DNA of 23,078 bases, taken from Bacteroidetes bacterium UBA6183. GTDB taxonomy: Bacteria > Bacteroidota > Bacteroidia > UKL13-3. Both the position numbers and the translations under genes were made by a program. The stretch covers positions 1 through 23,078 of the forward strand of contig DITN01000003.1 of the NCBI GenBank assembly GCA_002422865.1, in the 5' to 3' direction. Below the pieces are notes generated by a model, which saw only the letters and a list, made by a program, of their open reading frames with translations, was not told the DNA's origin and ran no database searches. Shown here one piece after another: positions 8,662-16,123 of the stretch; position 1 is the first letter of the stretch, and each line of letters begins with the position of its first letter.

Positions 8662-11600
8662 GTAATACAGGTTATGCTGATAATTATGGTCATTACATTG
8701 CCAATAACACATTTACAGACTTTTATTTATACGGGGTATATTTCCTGCATGCAGATTCAACAGTATTCTCAAATAACGATATCAATCGCGCAACGAGGGG
8801 AACCGTTAGTACTTTGTACGGAATATATTTAAGTAATAGCCGTTTTGTAAAGATTCAAAAAAATAAACTACACGATTTTGGCGCAGCATCATACTCAGCC
8901 TACCCAATGTATATTTTAAACAGTGTGAATAGCGCAGGATACGAGACCGAAATATCAAATAATGCCATTTACAACATTGGACAAACAGCTGGTATTTTTT
9001 ACGGTATTTACAGTTTAACAACGGCTTTGAATAAAGTTAACATTTACCACAATACAATTGCCTACAATGTGCCTACTGCAAGCACAAGCGCAATTAGGGC
9101 TTTATTTTTAAGTGTGGCTATTACTGATGTGAATGTTAGAAACAATATTATTAATATTACAGGTGGAGGTACAGGCGTTAAAACCGGTATTTATGTTACC
9201 ACAACATCTACAAGCTTTTTATCAAACAATAACAATATTATTGTAGCAACTACTTCAAACAACAACGTAGGATATTGGACAGCGACCAGAGCTACTTTGG
9301 CAAACTGGCAAACTGCATCCGGCCAAGATTTAAACTCAAACGATATCAACCCACAGTTTACAAATTTGGCTTTAGGAAACCTTAAGCCACTTTCTGTGCC
9401 GTTAGATAACTTAGGTTTTGCAGTTGGTGTAACAAGTGATATTGACAATGCAACCAGATCATTAAGTACTCCAGACATTGGTGCATACGAGTTTGCAACA
9501 GCGGTTGTTTGTTCGGGTACACCAGAAGCAGGTGTGGCAACTAGCAGTAAAAACTATGCTTGTTCTAATCAAAACTTTACCCTATCATTAGATAGTGCAT
9601 CTGTTGGCCTTGGCTTAACTTACCAATGGTTGGTTTCAACTACCGGTGCAAACGGAACATATACCGCCTTGACTAATGATACATTAAGAACTTTCGACAG
9701 AGCACAAACAACAACTAGCTGGTACAAGTGTATATTAACATGCCAAGGCACAAACCGAGATACATCAAGTGTTATTAATGTTAGAACCACAACAACTCCA
9801 TTCTCTGGCATTTACACATTAAACAAAAATGCAGCACCAACCACCACAAATTATACCAACTTCGAGTCATTGCTTGAAGAATTGAACTGTGTTGGTGTAA
9901 CAGGTCCTGTAACCATTAACGTAGTTGCAGGTAGTGGTCCTTACAATGCAGGTATAACATTTGGAAACATCCCTAATGCATCTGCTACTAACAGCGTGAT
10001 TTTTAACGGAAATGGAAACACAATTACAAGTAGTGCGAATCCTCTGGTATCCTTCAATAATGCCTCATTTATTACGCTTGATAGTTTTAATATTGTGGGT
10101 ACTACAGGTTATGCCGGATTTGGAGTTTATTTTTCTAACCAATCAAGATATGTTACTTTAAATAATAATACCATTGATGTTGGAACTACATCAACATCCA
10201 CTAGTAATGCCGGTATTGTAGCATCTGGTTCATCAACAGCTGTTACTACAGCCGGAAACAATGCACAATATTTAACCATAACCAACAACGAGGTGATAGG
10301 TGGATATTACAGTATGGTACTAACTGGCACGGCAAGTTATTTAAATAACTTCGGGCATACCATTAGTAACAATACATTCCGCGACTTTTATTTATACGGA
10401 CCATACCTATTAAACGCAGACACAACAGTTTTAAGTAACAATACAATTACACGCGCAACTAGATCAACAATAAGTACCTTTTATGGTATTTATTTAAGCA
10501 CCGCTAGAAATATTAAAGTACGTAACAACAAAATATTTAATAGCGGAAACGGTACATATACAGCATATCCTGTATACGTAACTACATCTGTAAATACTGC
10601 TGGTTTTGAAACTGAATTCACAAATAATGTAATTTACAACATCAACACTACTGGAACAATTTATGGTTATTATTTGCTTGGTACTAGAGATGGTATGAAG
10701 TTTTATCACAATACCATTGATCTAGACCTAGCATCAAGTACTGGTACCATTAGGGCTCTTTTTATAAGCACAGCACCTAATAACCACGACTTTAAAAACA
10801 ACATTATCAGCGTAAGTGGAAATGGTACCGGAACAAAACATCTAATATATGTATCAACAGGTTCTACATCGGTTTCATCAAACTACAATGTACTTCATAT
10901 GGGAGCGTTTGGTGGTATTAACCATGTTGGATTTATAACTACCGACCAAACTACACTTGCCGCGTGGAATACTGCCAGTTTATTAGATAGTAACTCTGTA
11001 GCTTTCAATCCTGTATTTACAGCTGCTGCCTCAGGCAATCACACACCATTATCAATTAACGTTGATAATATTGGTACCCCTGTTGGTATTCTTACTGACG
11101 TTGCAGGTAACGCGCGTTCGTTAACCACCCCGGATGCTGGTGCTTATGAATTCACCGGATTATCAGGTGACATCAGCGTAATCGATGGATCATTAAAACG
11201 TTCGAGTGCATGTTACACCAACGTTGATTCAGTTTTTGTTACAGTTAGAAATATTATTGGTTCAACTGTTGATTTTAGTATAAACCCTTTAACAGTTAAG
11301 TGGGTGTCTACAGGGCCGGTAAACTCTAATGGTACTATTGTATTATCTTCAGGAACAATTGTACCAAGTGCAGACACTTTGGTTTGGGCTAACAGCGTTG
11401 ATATGTCGTTACCTGGAACATACAACTTAACTGTGTTTATTGAGCCAAATACGGTTAATGCAAGTGCCTTAAATGATACCTTGTTTAATATAGCATCCTT
11501 AATTGTTAGACCAATTTTATCTGTAACACAACGCAACTTCACCGTTACCGGACCAAATGACACGGTAGTAGCTCAAGCTAACTCTCCTTTATTTCCGGGT

Positions 11601-12875
11601 GGGTCTGTGTTTTTTAGTGAAATTTGTCATTTTAAAACAACCTCAGGTGCACCTATTGGTGGATGGCCAACCTATTTAATTGCTGACGACTATGTTGAGC
11701 TGACCGGGGTTCCTAGCACGGACATGGCAGGTATAACTATGGAAGAATGGACTGGTACTGCTTTACAGCACACTGTTACATTCCCTACAGGTACATTATT
11801 TAGTCCTAACGGCACTATGATTATTGCAACCGGTCAGCTTGGGGCGAGTGTGCCGGTTTCTGGCAGCTACTACTATCACAGTGGTAATACTATTACACAC
11901 GGCTCAGGAGATTCAAGAGGCTATATCCTAAAAAGCCAAGGTGGTACAATTATAGATGCCGTAACTTACGGTGGATATACTTTCCCTGCCACTTCTGGTG
12001 TTACTGCGCTTGATTGGTCGGGAGCCTCTCCAGCTGGCACAGGTACATCTGGTAATAGGTTAAATGCGCCAGACAATAATACAGCTAGTGTTTGGGTAAA
12101 CTCCGCATCAGCACCTCAAGATCCTAACGTTGTTAACGCAAATGTAACCGCACCATCTCCAACAACATTAACAGGCTTTGACTGGAACTATTTAGGATCT
12201 TCAATTAGTACAACGCCTCGCACCACACTTGGTCCATGGACTACACCTGGTGTATACACCTATGTGGCAACTTACACAAACGCTTGTGGTACTTTTTATG
12301 ATACCGTTTTTGTTACCGCTGCAGCAACAGTACCTGTTAAATTAACCACATTTACCGGTAAAGCCAACAACCAAAATGCCGACTTAATGTGGCAAACTGC
12401 CAGCGAAAAGAATGCCCGTTTATTTGAAGTACACGCTTCTGTTGATGGTAAAATCTTTAAACAAGTTGGAACTGTTAAGGCTAATGGCAACACCAATGTT
12501 ACTTCTACTTACAACTTTACCGATGTAAATGCTTTAGCCAAAAACAACAAAGTTTATTACAAGTTAAAAGCAGTGGATTTAGATGGTTCTTTTGAGTGGA
12601 GCAACATCGTAATTGTTAATACCAACGATGCGAACCATGCAAACATCGAAGTGTATCCTAATCCGTTTAACAATAATGTTACAGTGAGTTTAGTTGATAA
12701 TACCCCTGCTACCATTGAAGTGGTAACTATGGAAGGTGTAAATGTTTACAACATAACCACTAATAACAACAGCTCTTTTGCAAACATTAATTTAACACAG
12801 TTAACCAGTGGTGTATACTTTATTAAAGTAACACAAAATGGTAATACTGCTGTGCAAAAATTAGTGAAACAATAA
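8613..12875 (+). CDS. 3' part of the frameshifted T9SS beta-helix / lamin-tail-like surface protein
   Basis: Continuation of the broken gene, about 1420 codons. No good start codon exists at its beginning; the first TTG (8814) is internal to a conserved helix rung. In repaired numbering: rest of beta-helix block A to ~730 (TPDIGAYEF); Ig/PKD-like domain ~741-838 (YACSNQNFTLSLDS ... WYKCILTCQG); beta-helix block B ~838-1290, a duplicate of A; CARDB-like spacer ~1293-1413; lamin-tail-like domain ~1439-1612 (FFSEICHFKT ... DDYVELTGVP ... MIIATGQLG); PKD-like segment ~1616-1682; FN3-like stalk ~1683-1786 (VPVKLTTFTGKANNQNADLM); type A sorting tail ~1786-1863 (EVYPNPFNNNVTVSL ... LVKQ). If the frameshift is real in the cell, the 5' product is secreted without a sorting tail and this part is untranslated. 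Confidence 0.82.
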   Translation, partial: FTNNTIIGGYYSATFIGNTGYADNYGHYIANNTFTDFYLYGVYFLHADSTVFSNNDINRATRGTVSTLYGIYLSNSRFVKIQKNKLHDFGAASYSAYPMYILNSVNSAGYETEISNNAIYNIGQTAGIFYGIYSLTTALNKVNIYHNTIAYNVPTASTSAIRALFLSVAITDVNVRNNIINITGGGTGVKTGIYVTTTSTSFLSNNNNIIVATTSNNNVGYWTATRATLANWQTASGQDLNSNDINPQFTNLALGNLKPLSVPLDNLGFAVGVTSDIDNATRSLSTPDIGAYEFATAVVCSGTPEAGVATSSKNYACSNQNFTLSLDSASVGLGLTYQWLVSTTGANGTYTALTNDTLRTFDRAQTTTSWYKCILTCQGTNRDTSSVINVRTTTTPFSGIYTLNKNAAPTTTNYTNFESLLEELNCVGVTGPVTINVVAGSGPYNAGITFGNIPNASATNSVIFNGNGNTITSSANPLVSFNNASFITLDSFNIVGTTGYAGFGVYFSNQSRYVTLNNNTIDVGTTSTSTSNAGIVASGSSTAVTTAGNNAQYLTITNNEVIGGYYSMVLTGTASYLNNFGHTISNNTFRDFYLYGPYLLNADTTVLSNNTITRATRSTISTFYGIYLSTARNIKVRNNKIFNSGNGTYTAYPVYVTTSVNTAGFETEFTNNVIYNINTTGTIYGYYLLGTRDGMKFYHNTIDLDLASSTGTIRALFISTAPNNHDFKNNIISVSGNGTGTKHLIYVSTGSTSVSSNYNVLHMGAFGGINHVGFITTDQTTLAAWNTASLLDSNSVAFNPVFTAAASGNHTPLSINVDNIGTPVGILTDVAGNARSLTTPDAGAYEFTGLSGDISVIDGSLKRSSACYTNVDSVFVTVRNIIGSTVDFSINPLTVKWVSTGPVNSNGTIVLSSGTIVPSADTLVWANSVDMSLPGTYNLTVFIEPNTVNASALNDTLFNIASLIVRPILSVTQRNFTVTGPNDTVVAQANSPLFPGGSVFFSEICHFKTTSGAPIGGWPTYLIADDYVELTGVPSTDMAGITMEEWTGTALQHTVTFPTGTLFSPNGTMIIATGQLGASVPVSGSYYYHSGNTITHGSGDSRGYILKSQGGTIIDAVTYGGYTFPATSGVTALDWSGASPAGTGTSGNRLNAPDNNTASVWVNSASAPQDPNVVNANVTAPSPTTLTGFDWNYLGSSISTTPRTTLGPWTTPGVYTYVATYTNACGTFYDTVFVTAAATVPVKLTTFTGKANNQNADLMWQTASEKNARLFEVHASVDGKIFKQVGTVKANGNTNVTSTYNFTDVNALAKNNKVYYKLKAVDLDGSFEWSNIVIVNTNDANHANIEVYPNPFNNNVTVSLVDNTPATIEVVTMEGVNVYNITTNNNSSFANINLTQLTSGVYFIKVTQNGNTAVQKLVKQ

Positions 12876-12900
12876 GCTAAAACGCCAAATTTAATAAGTA

Positions 12901-12940
12901 AAGCGCTCCGTTCGAAATTCGATCGGAGCGCTTTTGTTTT
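12901..12940 (+). terminator. Intrinsic terminator after the frameshifted T9SS gene
   Basis: AAGCGCTCCG (12901-12910) pairs with CGGAGCGCTT (12924-12933); inside, TCGAA pairs with TTCGA after a T-T mismatch. TTTTGTTTT follows. It lies 25 bases after the stop codon. The inner TTCGA...TCGA arrangement recalls the two perfect palindromes upstream, so it may be a diverged relative of them. Confidence 0.85.
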
Positions 12941-13036
12941 ACAAACGAAGGTATAGAGTTGTACTTTTATCAACAACATAGCCATCAGTAATGGGTAGTA
13001 AATTTGAAGGTGCTTTTTTTAAGTATTTTATACGTA

Positions 13037-13044
13037 TACTTTTG
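13037..13044 (+). promoter_or_regulatory. Candidate Bacteroidota -7 element for the DUF4920 lipoprotein operon
   Basis: TACTTTTG matches the TAnnTTTG consensus exactly and sits 25 bases before the chosen ATG at 13070. No TTG lies at the expected -33 distance (the region there is a T run), so only half of the promoter signal is present. Confidence 0.35.
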
Positions 13045-13069
13045 TTTATCAATCAAACCAAAATACAAC

Positions 13070-13468
13070 ATGAAAAAGCTTGTTTATATATTGTTTGCTG
13101 CATTGTTTATTTCTTGTAACAACGATCCGAGGAAAGATTTACCGGCTACCGGAAATTTCGGAACCGAGGTAAAAGAAGATGTGGCAATTACAGTTAATGA
13201 TGCACTTGTAAAACTTAACTCCGAAAATGAATTTAACGCAACTGTTACGGGATTAATAAGTGAATATTGCAAAGGCGAAGGTTGCTGGCTAACATTAGAG
13301 AATCAAGGAGGTGAACCTTTATTTGTTGAGGTAGAAAACAAAGCATTTATTTTGCCTAATAACATAACAGGCAAAGTAGCTGTTGTTACAGGCAAGGTTA
13401 CCAAAACAACAAACGATGCAGGAAAAACAGAGCCCATGATTACGGCTACAGGTATTTTAATTAAATAG
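13070..13468 (+). CDS. DUF4920-type lipoprotein (132 aa)
   Basis: Small exported lipoprotein of unknown molecular function. The start at 13070 gives a classic type II signal peptide, MKKLVYILFAALFISC, with the lipidated Cys at residue 16 followed by Asn-Asn. An in-frame TTG at 13004 would place a useless extension ahead of that signal and was not chosen. The mature part has the DUF4920 pattern: a short OB-like beta domain with VTGLISEYCKGEGCWLTLEN (the Cys...GCW signature), then FVEVENKAFILPNN and GKVAVVTGKV. In this family the two Cys residues may bind a metal or form a disulfide, but that is inference. The next gene starts six bases after the stop, so the two are probably co-transcribed. 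Confidence 0.82.
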   Translation: MKKLVYILFAALFISCNNDPRKDLPATGNFGTEVKEDVAITVNDALVKLNSENEFNATVTGLISEYCKGEGCWLTLENQGGEPLFVEVENKAFILPNNITGKVAVVTGKVTKTTNDAGKTEPMITATGILIK

Positions 13469-13474
13469 TTAGTA

Positions 13475-14467
13475 ATGATTAATTGGCAAATCAACCCGAT
13501 TAAATTAGCGCTTAAATACACTTGGAAAATTTCGCGCAACAGCAGCACACATAAAACCAATTTTATTGTTCAATGTGCCCAAAATACGTGGAAAGGTATT
13601 GGTGAAGTTGCTCCTAATATCCGTTACAATGAAACACCAGAAATTATAACTCAAGAATTTGAACGTTTTATTGCTGCAGGTGGTAACAAGGTGCATGATT
13701 TAGGTGAACTTACTGAATTATTGGATGCGCTTAAGCTTAAAAACGCCTTACGTTTTGGTATTGAAAGTGCTTACATACACATGTTGTGTTATGCTGATAA
13801 AACACCCATACATGAGTTTTTAGGTATACCGGCTGCAAAAAATATTGCCACCAGCTACACCTTACCCATTATGGAAATTGAAGAGGTTGAACCCTTTTAC
13901 CGCAACAATAATTTGGAACGTTTTGAGGTGATTAAACTGAAAACCAATGCTGATAATGGTCCTGAGTTAATTAAACATATCTCAACGTTTTGTAAACAAC
14001 CACTTATTATTGATGGCAACGAAGCTTATCAAAATGCAGATGAACTAAGCAACTTTTTGCATGCCGTTAAATCGCACAATATTGTTTTAATTGAACAACC
14101 CATGCCGGCAGTTTGTGTAGATGATTATAAGGCTGTAAAACAACAACATATTTTTTCGTTAATGGCTGATGAAAGTGTGTGTGATGATGCCGATTTTGAA
14201 TTGATAGCGCAGCAGTTTGATTATGTAAACATGAAACTGATGAAAGCGGGTGGTTACCTGAACGGACATCGCATTATCACCGAAGCGCAAAACCACGGTT
14301 TAAAAACAATGGTGGGTTGTATGGTTGAAACATCTTTGGGTATTTCCAGTGCTTTTCATATGTGTAGCTTAACCGATTATGCCGATTTGGATGGTTACCT
14401 GATTGTTAAAGACGAACCTTTTGGATTGTTACACGAAGAAAATGGCAAAATAAATCTTACCCGATAA
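13475..14467 (+). CDS. Dipeptide epimerase (L-Ala-D/L-Glu epimerase-like, enolase superfamily)
   Basis: Predicted cytoplasmic epimerase that inverts the second residue of dipeptides, typically L-Ala-D-Glu from murein peptide recycling, by Mg2+-assisted proton abstraction. The expected active site is complete: K154-x-K156 (VIKLKTN), metal ligands D180 (IIDGNEAY), E207 (LIEQPMP) and D232 (LMADESVCD), and the second base K254 in NMKLMKAGG; ETSLG near 285 is the usual barrel-end motif. The length of 330 residues is normal. Residues setting the exact dipeptide specificity cannot be judged by eye. The ATG lies six bases after the lipoprotein stop, which suggests one operon. An o-succinylbenzoate synthase is a less likely alternative, since no menaquinone genes are adjacent. 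Confidence 0.85.
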   Translation: MINWQINPIKLALKYTWKISRNSSTHKTNFIVQCAQNTWKGIGEVAPNIRYNETPEIITQEFERFIAAGGNKVHDLGELTELLDALKLKNALRFGIESAYIHMLCYADKTPIHEFLGIPAAKNIATSYTLPIMEIEEVEPFYRNNNLERFEVIKLKTNADNGPELIKHISTFCKQPLIIDGNEAYQNADELSNFLHAVKSHNIVLIEQPMPAVCVDDYKAVKQQHIFSLMADESVCDDADFELIAQQFDYVNMKLMKAGGYLNGHRIITEAQNHGLKTMVGCMVETSLGISSAFHMCSLTDYADLDGYLIVKDEPFGLLHEENGKINLTR

Positions 14468-14480
14468 GCCGCATATTTAC

Positions 14481-14488
14481 TACATTTG
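14481..14488 (+). promoter_or_regulatory. Candidate -7 element for smpB
   Basis: TACATTTG fits TAnnTTTG exactly within the 31-base gap between the epimerase stop and the smpB ATG. The start codon is only 10 bases further on, so a transcript from here would have almost no leader. No clear -33 TTG was found 17-23 bases upstream. smpB may equally be read through from the upstream pair. Confidence 0.3.
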
Positions 14489-14498
14489 CAGCCCTTAC

Positions 14499-14948
14499 AT
14501 GGAGAAAAACCAAATACATATAGTAAACAGACGTGCCGGCTTTGAGTACCATTTGGTGCAAAAGTATACTGCAGGTATGGTGCTTACCGGAACCGAAATT
14601 AAATCGATACGTGAGGGACACGCTAACATTACTGATGCATTTTGTTTTATTAAAGATGGTGAGTTGTTTATACGCAACATGCACATCAGCGTTTGGAAAC
14701 AAGGATCATATTATAACCACGAACCACTGCGTGTACGTAAGCTTTTGCTAAAGCGTTCAGAACTCAAAAAAATAAAAGGCAAAGCAGTTGAAAAAGGTTT
14801 TACCATTATTGCCACCAAATTATTTTTATCAGAAACAGGTTATGCCAAGATAGAAATAGCAGTTGCGCAGGGTAAGAAAAACTTCGACAAACGTGAGGAT
14901 ATAAAAAAACGCGACATCTCCAGAGAAATGGCGCGTGGTTTAGTTTAA
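14499..14948 (+). CDS. smpB: SsrA-binding protein SmpB
   Basis: SmpB binds tmRNA and brings it to stalled ribosomes for trans-translation. The 149-residue protein carries the family signatures in order: NRRAGFEY (~10-17), GTEIKSIREG (~31-40), RNMHIS (~59-64), HEPLRVRKLLLKR (~74-86) and KIEIAVAQGKKNFDKRE (~116-132). The basic C-terminal tail (KKRDISREMARGLV) is the part that enters the decoding centre. The length is typical. The ATG at 14499 gives the expected short N-terminus. The gene is convergent with pyrD, with only 16 bases between the two stop codons and no terminator hairpin there. No tmRNA gene is seen in the window. Confidence 0.97.
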   Translation: MEKNQIHIVNRRAGFEYHLVQKYTAGMVLTGTEIKSIREGHANITDAFCFIKDGELFIRNMHISVWKQGSYYNHEPLRVRKLLLKRSELKKIKGKAVEKGFTIIATKLFLSETGYAKIEIAVAQGKKNFDKREDIKKRDISREMARGLV

Positions 14949-14964
14949 AAAACTGAATGGAGAT

Positions 14965-15984
14965 TTACAGTTTCGCAATCGCTTTTACCAACTTAGGCCC
15001 TTTGTAAATAAACCCGGTATATAATTGTACCAAAGTAGCTCCTGCTTTCATTTTTTGTGATGCCTTATCAGCCGTATCAACTCCTCCAACACCAATTAAA
15101 GGAATAGTACCATTACTTTTTTGATGCAAATGTGCCAACACTTCTGTTGCATGGTTAAACAATATTTTACCGCTTAATCCACCGGCACCAATTTGTTCTA
15201 CCTCTAATTTACTTGCCAATAAACCTTCCCTACTTATAGTGGTATTGGTAGCCACTACACCTTCAATTTGTGTATCTTTAACAATATCTACCACATCGTT
15301 TAATTGTTCGGTTGTTAAGTCGGGTGCAATTTTTAACAATACAGGTTTCACCATTTTACCTTGTTTTACAAAGCCGTTTCGCATGGTAATTAACGATGAT
15401 AAAATTTTAGTCAACGGTTCTTTATCTTGCAAAGCACGTAAGTTTGGTGTGTTTGGTGAGCTCACATTCACCACAAAATAGTCTACCACATCATACAACT
15501 TCTCGAAACAAATTTCGTAATCGCGTTGTGCATTTTCGTTGGGTGTAACTTTATTTTTTCCAATGTTCCCTCCTACTATTAAATCTTTTGGTCTGTTTTT
15601 TAAACGCTCCACAACTACATCAACGCCATCGTTATTAAAGCCCATGCGGTTAATAATGGCTTCGTCTTTAATTAAACGAAACAAACGTGGTTTATCATTA
15701 CCCGGTTGAGCAAGCGGTGTAACAGTTCCAATCTCAACAAAACCAAAACCTAACGACTGAAACTCTCTTAAATATTTGGCATTTTTATCAAACCCGGCTG
15801 CTAAACCAACCCTATTCGGAAATGTAATACCAACAAACGTTACTTCGTTTTTAACAAAATTAATACTGCGCATCAAACCAAAAACCCCAGGTATTTTTTG
15901 TACGGTTTGAAGTACATTTAAGGTGAAGTAATGTGCCGTTTCGGCCGGCATTAAAAACAAAAGTTTAACTAAAAGTTTGTACAC
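14965..15984 (-). CDS. pyrD: Dihydroorotate dehydrogenase (quinone), class 2
   Basis: Membrane-associated flavoenzyme that oxidises dihydroorotate to orotate with quinone as acceptor, the fourth step of pyrimidine synthesis. Motifs (GTG-start numbering): amphipathic N-terminus MYKLLVKLLFLMPAETAHYF typical of class 2, GLAAGFDKN (~60-68), EIGTVTP (~84-90), NRMGFNNDG (~112-120), NVSSPNTPNLRAL (~173-185) with S176 as catalytic base, ATNTTIS (~245-251), and FMN phosphate-binding GVGGV and VQLYTGFIY near the C-terminus. The GTG at 15982-15984 is preferred: it gives MYKLL as in relatives, places the catalytic Ser within one residue of E. coli Ser175, and lies downstream of a strong promoter match. 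An in-frame TTG at 16006-16008 would add eight residues but overlaps the -7 box. No ATG start is available. Confidence 0.95.
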   Translation of the reverse strand: MYKLLVKLLFLMPAETAHYFTLNVLQTVQKIPGVFGLMRSINFVKNEVTFVGITFPNRVGLAAGFDKNAKYLREFQSLGFGFVEIGTVTPLAQPGNDKPRLFRLIKDEAIINRMGFNNDGVDVVVERLKNRPKDLIVGGNIGKNKVTPNENAQRDYEICFEKLYDVVDYFVVNVSSPNTPNLRALQDKEPLTKILSSLITMRNGFVKQGKMVKPVLLKIAPDLTTEQLNDVVDIVKDTQIEGVVATNTTISREGLLASKLEVEQIGAGGLSGKILFNHATEVLAHLHQKSNGTIPLIGVGGVDTADKASQKMKAGATLVQLYTGFIYKGPKLVKAIAKL

Positions 15985-16005
15985 AGCGGTAAATATTAAT
16001 GCGAG

Positions 16006-16035
16006 CAAAATTATTGATTTGGGTTGATGCCCAAA
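16006..16035 (-). promoter_or_regulatory. Bacteroidota-type promoter of pyrD
   Basis: On the minus strand TTTG (16035-16032) is followed after 18 bases by TAATTTTG (16013-16006), an exact match to the TTTG / TAnnTTTG consensus of the Bacteroidota primary sigma factor. Transcription would begin near 16000, giving a leader of about 15 bases before the GTG at 15984. This argues against the upstream TTG start, which lies inside the -7 element. Confidence 0.6.
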
Positions 16036-16082
16036 GTGTTTTTAATCCACAACCCCATATTTGCTACTAAACAGCTACGCTA

Positions 16083-16114
16083 TTGTATTTGCTTGAACCA
16101 ATGTAATAGCTTTA
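16083..16114 (+). promoter_or_regulatory. Weak candidate promoter of the M20 amidohydrolase gene
   Basis: TTG (16083-16085) and TAGCTTTA (16107-16114, seven of eight to TAnnTTTG) are 21 bases apart. The start codon follows at 16124, so a transcript would be nearly leaderless. The match is marginal, and a different site in the divergent gap with pyrD is possible. Confidence 0.2.
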
Positions 16115-16123
16115 ATTTGAGGT

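Noticed and set aside
8814..8816. TTG as a true start of a separate 1353-aa protein
   Set aside because: Conserved beta-helix sequence continues in frame upstream to about 8613, so this is an internal Leu codon in a frameshifted gene.
8188..11563. Minus-strand open frames of 60-116 codons within the beta-helix genes (for example 8188-8481, 9191-9478, 11213-11563)
   Set aside because: They lie entirely opposite strongly conserved coding sequence, have no domain pattern or leader, and arise from the skewed Asn/Thr codon composition.
13004..13006. TTG start for the DUF4920 lipoprotein
   Set aside because: It would bury the lipoprotein signal peptide behind 22 extra residues and lies upstream of the -7-like box at 13037.
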